Part shown: piece after piece, positions 23,847 to 28,896 of the stretch | Layout of the letters: each line of letters begins with the position of its first letter | How positions within the stretch are numbered: position 1 is the stretch's first letter | DNA from: a virus | IMG/VR virus record: IMGVR_UViG_3300042526_000184 | Span: 1-35,851 of that record | Strand: one strand, 5' to 3' | DNA: 35,851 nt | Notes under the pieces: model-generated | Databases searched by the model: none | Told to the model about the DNA's origin: nothing | The model's input: the letters and a program-made list of their open reading frames with translations, nothing else | Translations under genes and position numbers: made by a program

Positions 23847-23863
23847 TTTAATATGATGTTAAG
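23847..23863 (-). repeat. 17-bp palindrome copy 5 (last base changed)
   Basis: TTTAATATGATGTTAAG differs from the consensus only in its last base. It lies 16 nt before the start at 23831 and just after the hairpin 23871-23910 in minus-strand order. Confidence 0.75.
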
Positions 23864-23870
23864 TTGGGGT

Positions 23871-23910
23871 TGTGTGGGATGGGGAGATTCAATAATCCCC
23901 ACCCCACACA
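23871..23910 (-). terminator. Long GC-rich hairpin (15-bp stem, one G-U pair on RNA)
   Basis: Arms 23871-23885 and 23896-23910 are complementary at 14 of 15 positions, and the odd pair is G-U in the minus-strand RNA. The loop is 10 nt. It directly follows the minus-strand stop at 23917 and is followed by palindrome copy 5. No T-run follows. Confidence 0.65.
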
Positions 23911-23916
23911 GAACTA

Positions 23917-24513
23917 TTAGCGACGACTGACCTCAACGTCAGGATACGAATTGTAATCCCACTCAATGTCAACGATGCCATCATGATCATCTGAATCAAG
24001 AGCATCCAAGTCTTCAGGATTATCGTTAAGACGATCCTCAAGGAATTCACGTACGTCACTCTCAACCATGCTTGCTGGGGCTTTGCATGTCACAGATACC
24101 CTATGAGTCAGAACGACCTCAAACTCAAACTCATGCTCAACAACATGAGGTGATTCCAAAGTACCCTCCTCAATTAAAGGTGCGACAAGATCCCAAATAC
24201 TATCGTCTGCATCTAATGCTTCAGACTCAGCGATACGATTAATGAACTCCTGAAAGATCGCAGTAATACGATTCATCTCAATGTAACGCTTACCTGACTG
24301 ATCACTAACAAACTTGTAGTGATCAGTACGATTCTTGATATCGTACATGTTGATAGCAGGAATGTCAGTACCCTCAACGAACTCGGTACTACCATTCACA
24401 ATCCACGCCCCAAGTTGGTAATCCTTGAAGCGATCATCATGATTGATCTCTAAAATTGTGAACTTATTCATTTGAACGTGCTCCTGTTCTGTTGTAATTT
24501 CTTCTGAACTCAT
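23917..24513 (-). CDS. Acidic protein of unknown function (198 aa)
   Basis: AAGGAG stands before ATG 24513, and palindrome copy 6 lies 39 nt upstream. The protein is strongly acidic throughout. It has an N-terminal beta-like segment (KFTILEINHDDRFKDYQLGA), a central helix (ITAIFQEFINRIAESEAL) and a C-terminal half with EHEFEFEVVLTHRVSVTC followed by an Asp-rich DNPEDLDALDSDDHDG stretch. The first 14 residues before MNKFTILE may be dispensable, because that internal Met is an alternative start. No family is recognised. Confidence 0.65.
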   Translation of the reverse strand: MSSEEITTEQEHVQMNKFTILEINHDDRFKDYQLGAWIVNGSTEFVEGTDIPAINMYDIKNRTDHYKFVSDQSGKRYIEMNRITAIFQEFINRIAESEALDADDSIWDLVAPLIEEGTLESPHVVEHEFEFEVVLTHRVSVTCKAPASMVESDVREFLEDRLNDNPEDLDALDSDDHDGIVDIEWDYNSYPDVEVSRR

Positions 24514-24551
24514 TTTAATTTTCTCCTTGTTTGTTTGGTTTATTGTTTGTA

Positions 24552-24568
24552 TTTAACATGATGTTAAA
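24552..24568 (-). repeat. 17-bp palindrome copy 6 (TTTAACATGATGTTAAA)
   Basis: It lies between the stop at 24570 and the start at 24513. Confidence 0.8.
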
Positions 24569-24569
24569 C

Positions 24570-25460
24570 TCAGTAGACATCAACGACAAAAGTACTGTCG
24601 CCAATTAACTGCCGAGCCTTGCCCTTAGCGGACAGGTCACCAATGACTGCACCCTCAGAGAGCATCCATTCATCAGTCTTGTCAGCATCAACAAAGGACA
24701 CGCCAAAGTCCTTGATGCCAAAGAATTCTCGCAAAGCCTCCACGTCAATAGGTTGACCCTTTTTACGTGACGTGACCACAGCAACCTTACCTCCACGTTC
24801 AAGATGACGACGCACCTTATCCACGTCAGAGTTCTCATTCCAAGAGTAACAGTAATTGAAATTACCGTAAATCTCATCAGAGTTATGCGCTATACGAGCA
24901 GGGTTCTTAGTGTAACCGTAAACGGTAACATGCGGAAGATCACCCAAACTAGTCAGACACTTATGCCAAGACAGATCAGAGTTAACATCAGGTCTGAACA
25001 AGATGTCACCATGTTTAAGCACAGCCCTACCTAACTCCCACCCAAGACGATAAGCAGCCACCGATGGATACTTACCCCAAAGATGAGTCCTCCACACCCA
25101 AGCCTTACGTACACTGTCGTAGCGACCATTACCGTTATTGAGGACACACACTTTGGTACAGTCGCCACGCCATGCACACAGTTCATAGTCACTGATGTCA
25201 GCATGAGCCAGTGTCATCCCGTATGTCGCTACCTTGCTACCGTTTAACTTCATGTTAAATTGAGGCGCAGTCAAAAGATCTGCGACGACAGGGTTAAAGC
25301 CTTGCTCCTGACGTACCTCTTTGATTAGATCATTGCCATAGACAGATCTACCACCCATGACAGCATCACTGTAGCCGTACTCTAAATATGAATTTGTATA
25401 CTCTTCGCTGTTGCGAAGAATTTGAGATAACTTAGGCTTGATAGCCACTTGAATTTCCAC
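24570..25460 (-). CDS. gp88-like (DUF7227-type) phage protein (296 aa)
   Basis: The start is GTG 25460, with a strong GGAGG 5-6 nt upstream and palindrome copy 8 lying 22 nt upstream. The key motif is CAWRGDCTKVCVLNNGNG near residues 95-112, a CxxxxxC-x3-C pattern followed by Asn/Gly. Next come WVWRTHLWGKYPSV and an FRPDVNSDLSW segment. Mycobacteriophage gp88-like and cyanophage relatives share this Cys motif plus an RPNVNSD-type motif and have no proven function. The C-terminal part has strand-helix units such as GKVAVVTSRKKGQ. A palindrome copy lies inside this gene at 25243-25259. The family call is by motif memory. Confidence 0.6.
   Translation of the reverse strand: MEIQVAIKPKLSQILRNSEEYTNSYLEYGYSDAVMGGRSVYGNDLIKEVRQEQGFNPVVADLLTAPQFNMKLNGSKVATYGMTLAHADISDYELCAWRGDCTKVCVLNNGNGRYDSVRKAWVWRTHLWGKYPSVAAYRLGWELGRAVLKHGDILFRPDVNSDLSWHKCLTSLGDLPHVTVYGYTKNPARIAHNSDEIYGNFNYCYSWNENSDVDKVRRHLERGGKVAVVTSRKKGQPIDVEALREFFGIKDFGVSFVDADKTDEWMLSEGAVIGDLSAKGKARQLIGDSTFVVDVY
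25243..25259 (-). repeat. Palindrome copy 7, inside a gene (TTTAACTTCATGTTAAA)
   Basis: Perfect 6-bp arms with a changed centre lie within the gp88-like gene. It is the only copy inside a confident gene and may be a weak internal operator or chance. Confidence 0.5.
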
Positions 25461-25481
25461 TTAAACCTCCTCAGGTTTTCA

Positions 25482-25498
25482 TTTAATATGATGTTAAA
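25482..25498 (-). repeat. 17-bp palindrome copy 8 (TTTAATATGATGTTAAA)
   Basis: It lies 22 nt before the GTG start at 25460 and contains the stop codon of the upstream gene (25494-25496). Confidence 0.8.
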
Positions 25499-25688
25499 CG
25501 CTTACAACTAAATAGCATCCCTTGCGATAACGCTCAACTTGAACGCTCGCAAATTTAGAGTCTACCTCAATAGTACGTAACATAAACCATGTACCATTTA
25601 TTTTAGTCCGACGCTCACCAGCGACGACAGAGGAGAATCCGTAGTCGTACGCTGATGGAGCGTTAGTCAAGAACCTAGAAAGGCTCAT
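25494..25688 (-). CDS. Small protein of unknown function (64 aa)
   Basis: ATG 25688 overlaps the end of the 53-aa membrane-protein gene by 14 nt; an in-frame Met at 25715 is an alternative. No clear Shine-Dalgarno sequence is present, so translation is probably coupled. The protein is small and basic with beta-like segments (RTKINGTWFMLRTIEVDS and ASVQVERYRKGCYLVVS). Its stop codon lies inside palindrome copy 8. Confidence 0.55.
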   Translation of the reverse strand: MSLSRFLTNAPSAYDYGFSSVVAGERRTKINGTWFMLRTIEVDSKFASVQVERYRKGCYLVVSV

Positions 25689-25836
25689 TATCGTCAGAGA
25701 ACCATTGAGGCTCATAGTCCCGAAAGAACCTATATTCCTCACCAGCACCGACACTTCTACCCACCTCATAGGCGAACCATATGAGACCTACGATCAGTAA
25801 TGACGCTAGACCTAATAGAACATATGGATACATCAT
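25675..25836 (-). CDS. Small single-pass membrane protein (53 aa)
   Basis: ATG 25836 overlaps the upstream stop (ATGA), and the frame ends at TAG 25675-25677. Residues about 5-23 (YVLLGLASLLIVGLIWFAY) form one membrane helix near the N-terminus. The rest is a polar, acidic and aromatic tail (EEYRFFRDYEPQWFSDDNE). The tail probably faces the cytoplasm. Superinfection exclusion or a lysis accessory role is possible, but function is unknown. Confidence 0.65.
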   Translation of the reverse strand: MMYPYVLLGLASLLIVGLIWFAYEVGRSVGAGEEYRFFRDYEPQWFSDDNEPF

Positions 25837-26087
25837 AGTGTATACCCCAAGCCACGGTCAACGATTGAACGTAAACGTCGCTCTTCAGGGTCAGTGACTT
25901 CCGAATCCACCCCATAGTTAGGGATATCCCACACTTCACGATGATGCTGAGCAATAGCCTGAGCCTGCTCCTCATTATGACAAGTCATCTGAAAACGATG
26001 CGAATCAGAACTATCACCAGTAGGTGACCTGAACCAAAGCCATACGACTTTGCCCTCGTTATATGCTGCAACTAATGAACCTTTCAT
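25833..26087 (-). CDS. Small protein of unknown function (84 aa)
   Basis: AAGGAG precedes ATG 26087 and palindrome copy 9 lies 20 nt upstream, making this the first of three overlapping genes. The N-terminal half looks beta-rich (GKVVWLWFRSPTGD, RFQMTCHNEEQAQA), followed by a His-containing helix (IAQHHREVWDI). The C-terminus is charged. No known family is recognised. Confidence 0.65.
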   Translation of the reverse strand: MKGSLVAAYNEGKVVWLWFRSPTGDSSDSHRFQMTCHNEEQAQAIAQHHREVWDIPNYGVDSEVTDPEERRLRSIVDRGLGYTL

Positions 26088-26106
26088 GCTTACTCCTTTG
26101 TCGTTG

Positions 26107-26123
26107 TTTAATATGATGTTAAA
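26107..26123 (-). repeat. 17-bp palindrome copy 9 (TTTAATATGATGTTAAA)
   Basis: It lies 20 nt before the start at 26087, at the end of a roughly 230-nt stretch without a confident gene. Confidence 0.8.
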
Positions 26124-26138
26124 TGTATTTTGGGGCAG

Positions 26139-26166
26139 GCAGTTTTACGTCATGCCTAGGACGCTT
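26139..26166. repeat. 28-bp imperfect direct repeat, copy A
   Basis: The segment starts GCAGTTTTACGTCATG and matches copy B at 26257-26284 in 24 of 28 positions. Both lie in the gap between palindromes 9 and 10. No function is known. Confidence 0.6.
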
Positions 26167-26256
26167 GACCCAGTGGATAATAGGCAACCAATTTATGAGA
26201 CCTCCGACCCCTACTATTCTACTAATATATTCGGTCCATGCTCTATCAAGATTCAA

Positions 26257-26284
26257 GCAGTTTCACGTCATGCTCAGGACGTTT
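26257..26284. repeat. 28-bp imperfect direct repeat, copy B
   Basis: The segment starts GCAGTTTCACGTCATG and lies 118 bp from copy A. Each copy contains a small CGTC...GACG inverted repeat that might be a binding site. Confidence 0.6.
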
Positions 26285-26345
26285 AGCAATTTCGCAATAT
26301 TTTCGATGCCCATGCATGAACGTATCCATGCACTTCGTGCTCCAT
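26283..26345 (-). CDS. Possible 20-aa peptide after palindrome 10
   Basis: ATG 26345 opens a 20-codon frame (MEHEVHGYVHAWASKILRNC) ending at TAA 26283-26285. It lies 12 nt after palindrome copy 10, a spacing like that of the confident genes. The ribosome site is weak (an AGG about 11 nt upstream). The stretch could instead be a non-coding RNA or an empty remnant. The rest of 26124-26282 holds no gene that I can see. Confidence 0.25.
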   Translation of the reverse strand: MEHEVHGYVHAWASKILRNC

Positions 26346-26356
26346 TGCCAAACCTA

Positions 26357-26373
26357 TTTAAGATGATGTTAAA
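26357..26373 (-). repeat. 17-bp palindrome copy 10 (TTTAAGATGATGTTAAA)
   Basis: It has one change in the left arm. It lies directly after the 33-aa gene and heads a stretch with no confident gene. Confidence 0.7.
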
Positions 26374-26378
26374 TGGAC

Positions 26379-26480
26379 TCAGGCAATACGCTCAGCCCAA
26401 ATAAAGCCCTTGGACTCAATCTGATCCTCAACATAGTCAAGCCATGACTCATCAATATAATCGTAATCGTGCTCAGACAT
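26379..26480 (-). CDS. Tiny acidic protein (33 aa)
   Basis: ATG 26480 has a strong AAAGGAG about 7 nt upstream, and the frame ends at TGA 26379-26381. The peptide is very acidic and aromatic (MSEHDYDYIDESWLDYVEDQ) and then slightly basic. The ribosome site and the palindromes on both sides make it credible despite its size. Acidic mini-proteins of phages often bind and block host proteins, but nothing specific can be said here. Confidence 0.6.
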   Translation of the reverse strand: MSEHDYDYIDESWLDYVEDQIESKGFIWAERIA

Positions 26481-26508
26481 AGTCTGCTCCTTTTAATGTT
26501 ATGTAATA

Positions 26509-26522
26509 GCGCACTATTGCGC
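26509..26522. repeat. Short hairpin in a structured leader
   Basis: GCGCA (26509-26513) pairs with TGCGC (26518-26522) around a 4-nt loop. It lies about 29 nt upstream of the 33-aa gene and is the third of three consecutive hairpins on the minus strand. Confidence 0.5.
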
Positions 26523-26532
26523 AGTAGACTAG

Positions 26533-26548
26533 CCTCCACCGAAGGAGG
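26533..26548. repeat. Short GC-rich hairpin in a structured leader
   Basis: CCTCC (26533-26537) pairs with GGAGG (26544-26548) around a 6-nt loop. It is the second of three consecutive hairpins. Confidence 0.5.
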
Positions 26549-26550
26549 TA

Positions 26551-26581
26551 GTTACCGTTTAACACCATGTTAAACGGTAAC
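26551..26581 (-). repeat. Extended palindrome copy 11 (13-bp perfect arms)
   Basis: GTTACCGTTTAAC (26551-26563) and GTTAAACGGTAAC (26569-26581) are perfect complements around ACCAT. The inner 17 bp (26558-26574) are the shared palindrome with a changed centre. The outer 7 bp on each side are unique to this copy, so it may act as both operator and hairpin. It lies between the stop at 26597 and the start at 26480. Confidence 0.75.
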
Positions 26582-26596
26582 CTAGCCTCAGTCAAA

Positions 26597-27175
26597 TTAA
26601 GCCTTGACAAGGGCTTTAGTCGTACTCTTAGAGATCTCAGCCTCAAGCCATAGGGCAAGCGCCTTCTTCTCCTCCAACGACCATTTAGCGACAGATTCGC
26701 AAGTATGGGCAAATTTATCCACAGTAGAATTCACTGTGACATCCTTTTCACCATCGCTTGAAACTGTGACAGTCTTGGGCGCTGACTTCTTCGCCTGAGC
26801 CTGAGCCTTAGCCTCATCAGCCTTTTTCTTGGCTTCAGGACTAATAGCGCATAGAGCCGATGGAAGACTAGGGTACTTCACAAGTACGGCAGCAACATCC
26901 TTATAGGACTTCATGCGGTCTTCCTTGTGAGCCTTAGCCAATTCCCGAAGAACACGAGAAGCGAGTGACATCTGAGCCCCAAAGGACTTAGGCGACACGG
27001 TCTTCTTCATGATCGCAGGAAGCAACTTGAAAGCCTCGTCACACGTAGTATCAGCAGGCTTAGCGTCTGCCAACAAGACGTAGACTTCGCTACGAGTACG
27101 TTCGGCTTCAGTGAAGCGTTCAGCGTTCTCAGTTGCCACTTGGGCGAAGAGCGAGTTTGATCGGATAGTAGTCAT
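26597..27175 (-). CDS. Helical protein of unknown function (192 aa)
   Basis: ATG 27175 with an AGGAC site is chosen. An in-frame Met at 27229 would put palindrome copy 12 inside the gene, unlike almost all other copies. The protein is helical: residues 1-110 are mixed helices (ENAERFTEAERTRSEVYVLL), 111-135 are Lys/Ala-rich (AKKKADEAKAQAQAKKSA), and 160-192 form an amphipathic helix with a basic end. It has no signal or membrane segment and no known domain. As the first palindrome-controlled gene on this side, it may be expressed early. Confidence 0.65.
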   Translation of the reverse strand: MTTIRSNSLFAQVATENAERFTEAERTRSEVYVLLADAKPADTTCDEAFKLLPAIMKKTVSPKSFGAQMSLASRVLRELAKAHKEDRMKSYKDVAAVLVKYPSLPSALCAISPEAKKKADEAKAQAQAKKSAPKTVTVSSDGEKDVTVNSTVDKFAHTCESVAKWSLEEKKALALWLEAEISKSTTKALVKA

Positions 27176-27200
27176 GATGACCGTCCTATTCTGTTTGTAA

Positions 27201-27217
27201 TTTAATATGATATTAAA
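27201..27217 (-). repeat. 17-bp palindrome copy 12 (TTTAATATGATATTAAA)
   Basis: It lies 26 nt before the start at 27175 and is the right-most copy of the family. Confidence 0.8.
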
Positions 27218-27528
27218 TGGAGCAAGCATATGGTTATGCCACTCACCTACTCCGATTCATCATACCTTTCTTGTACCTCGTTTGTTCAGTACACTAGTTC
27301 CGTGGCGGACGGAATCGGGAAACAGTCCTAGTTCTATTGGCGATCCGTGTGCATGTGCGTGTGCGTGTGCATGTGGAGGGGTGCATGGGGGGGTGTACGT
27401 ACCTATTCGCCAAAGAGTCCCTCAGGGCGTAGCCAAATCGTGATAGGTTTATATACTAGTGTGACCGTAGTCACAGTGGGGGTATTGTGTGGTGTTCAGC
27501 GACTGTCGTTGCAGGTAGGAATATGTTT
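27218..27528. other. Non-coding stretch with alternating pyrimidine-purine tract
   Basis: About 310 bases hold no credible gene on either strand. A 30-bp tract at 27346-27375 alternates pyrimidine and purine without a break (CG, TG and CA steps only). It is followed by G-runs (GGAGGGG, then GGGGGGG) and a GTACGTAC palindrome at 27395-27402. A small inverted repeat, GTGAC/GTCAC, lies at 27461-27474. It is G-rich compared with the neighbouring gaps. It could be a replication origin, a control region or an area of unusual DNA shape. Confidence 0.5.
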
Positions 27529-27801
27529 TTAATGTATTTTACGGGATGGCATGTGCTCACAGAAGTAGGTGACGCAGTTCTTGAGAACTGCTGTCCCTGC
27601 GCTGTAGTTCCCTGTGGCTAGTTCGTAAGTGCAGGCGACCCAGTAGTACTGGTCGTTTTCTGCTACGAGGTAGCCTACTGCTGAGAGGACACATGGTTCG
27701 TGTTTGGCATCGGGTTCGTGCCAGTCGTCTCCCATGCTGTAGTGGTCTTCCCAAAAGATTTCTACTAGGGGTGGTATTTGTGGTGCTTCTTTTTTTACCA
27801 T
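27529..27801 (-). CDS. Small protein of unknown function (90 aa)
   Basis: ATG 27801 overlaps the end of the upstream gene by 7 nt, with no clear ribosome site of its own. The chain is acidic at first (VEIFWEDHYSMGDDWHEPDA) and then beta-rich with Tyr/Trp and three Cys (QYYWVACTYELATG, NCVTYFCEH). It might be a small globular protein, perhaps metal-binding through the Cys and His. No family is recognised. Confidence 0.65.
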   Translation of the reverse strand: MVKKEAPQIPPLVEIFWEDHYSMGDDWHEPDAKHEPCVLSAVGYLVAENDQYYWVACTYELATGNYSAGTAVLKNCVTYFCEHMPSRKIH

Positions 27802-28085
27802 TTTACTTTGTCTGCCCAGTACGCTGCGGACATTGGTCCTTTAGCAATGTTGGATGCGTGACGTGCCTTGAAGGAGGCACGTTTCTTGGTCATGCGATCA
27901 GATTCTCCTGCTTTGGGTTTCCCTGCTGTGGATGCACCTTGTTCACCAAAGCGGATAGTTTTAACTTGACCACCTGATTTAGCCACGACAATATGAGACT
28001 TCTTAGGGTGGTCGGGTGTGCGTTTGGGTTTGTTGTAACCTGCTACACCTGCCCTAGCGAGTTTGGGGTCTTTGCTAGATGCCAT
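27795..28085 (-). CDS. Small basic phage protein (96 aa)
   Basis: ATG 28085 overlaps the upstream TAA by one base. The protein is rich in Lys, Ala, Gly and Ser, with a Pro/Lys-rich start (NKPKRTPDHPKKSH). Its C-terminus, RASFKARHASNIAKGPMSAA then YWADKVKW, recurs in small proteins of cyanophages and other marine phages as far as I remember. It has no membrane segment. The basic charge fits DNA or RNA binding, or a minor virion component. The exact role is unknown. Confidence 0.7.
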   Translation of the reverse strand: MASSKDPKLARAGVAGYNKPKRTPDHPKKSHIVVAKSGGQVKTIRFGEQGASTAGKPKAGESDRMTKKRASFKARHASNIAKGPMSAAYWADKVKW

Positions 28086-28198
28086 TAGTACTTCTTTGTC
28101 TTAGATTGTACCTTCATACCTGTTTTGGCTGCTGCCTTTTTGGCTGCAGCCTTACCCTTGGCAGTATAAGGGAATTTCTTGTTTCCTACTTGTGGCAT
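28085..28198 (-). CDS. Tiny Lys/Ala-rich basic protein (37 aa)
   Basis: ATG 28198 has AGGAG 6-7 nt upstream, and TAA 28085-28087 overlaps the next start. The sequence begins MPQVGNKKFPYTAKGKAAAK and continues with a Lys/Ala helix. Very similar openings are known to me from tiny proteins of marine phages and cyanophages, where they have no assigned function. It is probably nucleic-acid-binding or virion-associated. It is the first gene of the minus-strand unit that faces the divergent control region. Confidence 0.7.
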   Translation of the reverse strand: MPQVGNKKFPYTAKGKAAAKKAAAKTGMKVQSKTKKY

Positions 28199-28216
28199 AT
28201 ACGCTCCTGTCGTCGC

Positions 28217-28230
28217 AACTAGTACTAGTT
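28217..28230. repeat. 14-bp perfect palindrome AACTAGTACTAGTT
   Basis: A perfect self-complementary 14-mer, 19 nt upstream of the 28198 start. It is a possible operator for the leftward small-gene unit. Confidence 0.6.
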
Positions 28231-28234
28231 ATAG

Positions 28235-28270
28235 ATCAACGAGTGCGTCCCTGCGGTAGCACTCGTTGAT
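28235..28270. repeat. Perfect 12-bp inverted repeat with 12-nt loop
   Basis: ATCAACGAGTGC (28235-28246) and GCACTCGTTGAT (28259-28270) are perfect complements. It lies in the middle of the divergent region. No T-run follows, so it may be a two-way transcription barrier, an operator or an RNA leader hairpin of the leftward unit. Confidence 0.7.
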
Positions 28271-28291
28271 AACCATAAGCCCCTAACCTAA

Positions 28292-28323
28292 GCGTTACCC
28301 GTTACCTCACTAAACAGGTAACG
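28292..28323. promoter_or_regulatory. Cluster of three GTAACG boxes with an 8-bp inverted repeat
   Basis: On the minus strand two boxes, GTAACGG (28305-28299) and GTAACGC (28298-28292), lie side by side. On the plus strand one box starts at 28318. CGTTACCT (28300-28307) and AGGTAACG (28316-28323) form a perfect inverted repeat with an 8-nt centre. The two leftward boxes could serve the 28198 unit and the rightward one the packaging genes. Confidence 0.55.
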
Positions 28324-28342
28324 AAGTTGCCTGTAATTGATG
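28318..28342 (+). promoter_or_regulatory. GTAACGA box, 22 nt before ATG 28340
   Basis: GTAACGA at 28318-28324 lies 22 nt before ATG 28340, which is directly preceded by TTG 28337. There is no ribosome site in between. This box heads the whole rightward packaging/head operon, which is the strongest argument that it is a promoter. Confidence 0.65.
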
Positions 28343-28768
28343 AGTATTGAAGAAAATGTGCTGGATGCGCGCCAAGAATCTTACATAGGTTGGCTATGTA
28401 CACCTCCTTCTGAACGTGTCCCTTCAAGCAAAGAAAAGTATGCCGACTCCATCGGAGTGAACGTTGTCACTTTGCGTCGTTGGGAGAAGAAGGAAGTCTT
28501 TAAGAAGACTTGGGCTTCCAAGGTAGAGGACATTCAGGGCTCTCCTGAGCGTTCGCAGCGCCTTCTTGATACTTTGTACAATCAGGCGATTGGCGGCGAC
28601 ATACGGGCAGCACAACTGTATCTGCAAGCCACCAATCGGATGTCTCCTCCTACGCTGACAGTTAAGTCTGAGAAGTCAACGGCTGAACTATCTGACAAGG
28701 AGTTAGATGATCTGATTTCTGCTGTTGCTTCTCGTGAGCAGGAGTCACGCAAACTTCGTATTGTATGA
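28340..28768 (+). CDS. terS: Terminase small subunit (142 aa)
   Basis: Residues about 10-60 form a helix-turn-helix of the phBC6A51/terminase-small type (KEKYADSIGVNVVTLRRWEK, then KTWASKVEDI). A helical oligomerisation part with LYNQAIGGDIRAAQLYLQ follows, then a charged tail (TAELSDKELDDLISAVAS). It should bind the packaging site and hand DNA to the large terminase. The large subunit follows after one tiny zinc-ribbon gene. ATG 28340 is chosen; TTG 28337 is directly before it. No Shine-Dalgarno site is present, and a GTAACGA box stands 22 nt upstream instead. Confidence 0.85.
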   Translation: MSIEENVLDARQESYIGWLCTPPSERVPSSKEKYADSIGVNVVTLRRWEKKEVFKKTWASKVEDIQGSPERSQRLLDTLYNQAIGGDIRAAQLYLQATNRMSPPTLTVKSEKSTAELSDKELDDLISAVASREQESRKLRIV

Positions 28769-28896
28769 CCGAGTTGGTTGAATGCCCTGTTTGTGGTGAA
28801 GAGTATCCACCTGCAGCATGTAAGTGGGAATGTCCAGTGTGTGGTCAGGAAGATAATCCCGAGCCACTTAAGATGAGGAAAAATGGATCTGAGTGA
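28765..28896 (+). CDS. Mini zinc-ribbon protein between the terminase genes (43 aa)
   Basis: ATG 28765 overlaps the small-terminase stop (ATGA), and the TGA at 28894-28896 lies 14 nt inside the large-terminase gene. Two CPVCG knuckles (C7-C10 and C23-C26) plus C19 make a clear zinc ribbon of rubredoxin-like spacing. The tail is Lys/Arg-containing. It may assist packaging by binding DNA or terminase, or act on host transcription. Overlap with both terminase genes indicates co-translation. Confidence 0.75.
   Translation: MTELVECPVCGEEYPPAACKWECPVCGQEDNPEPLKMRKNGSE

Noticed and set aside
26597-27229. Longer form of the 192-aa gene starting at ATG 27229
   Set aside because: It would place palindrome 12 inside the gene and has no ribosome site, while ATG 27175 has one and keeps the usual palindrome spacing.
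27347-27532. Plus-strand frame starting in the GT/GC repeat (Met-Cys-Val repeats)
   Set aside because: The residues only mirror the alternating tract; there is no ribosome site and the composition is not protein-like.
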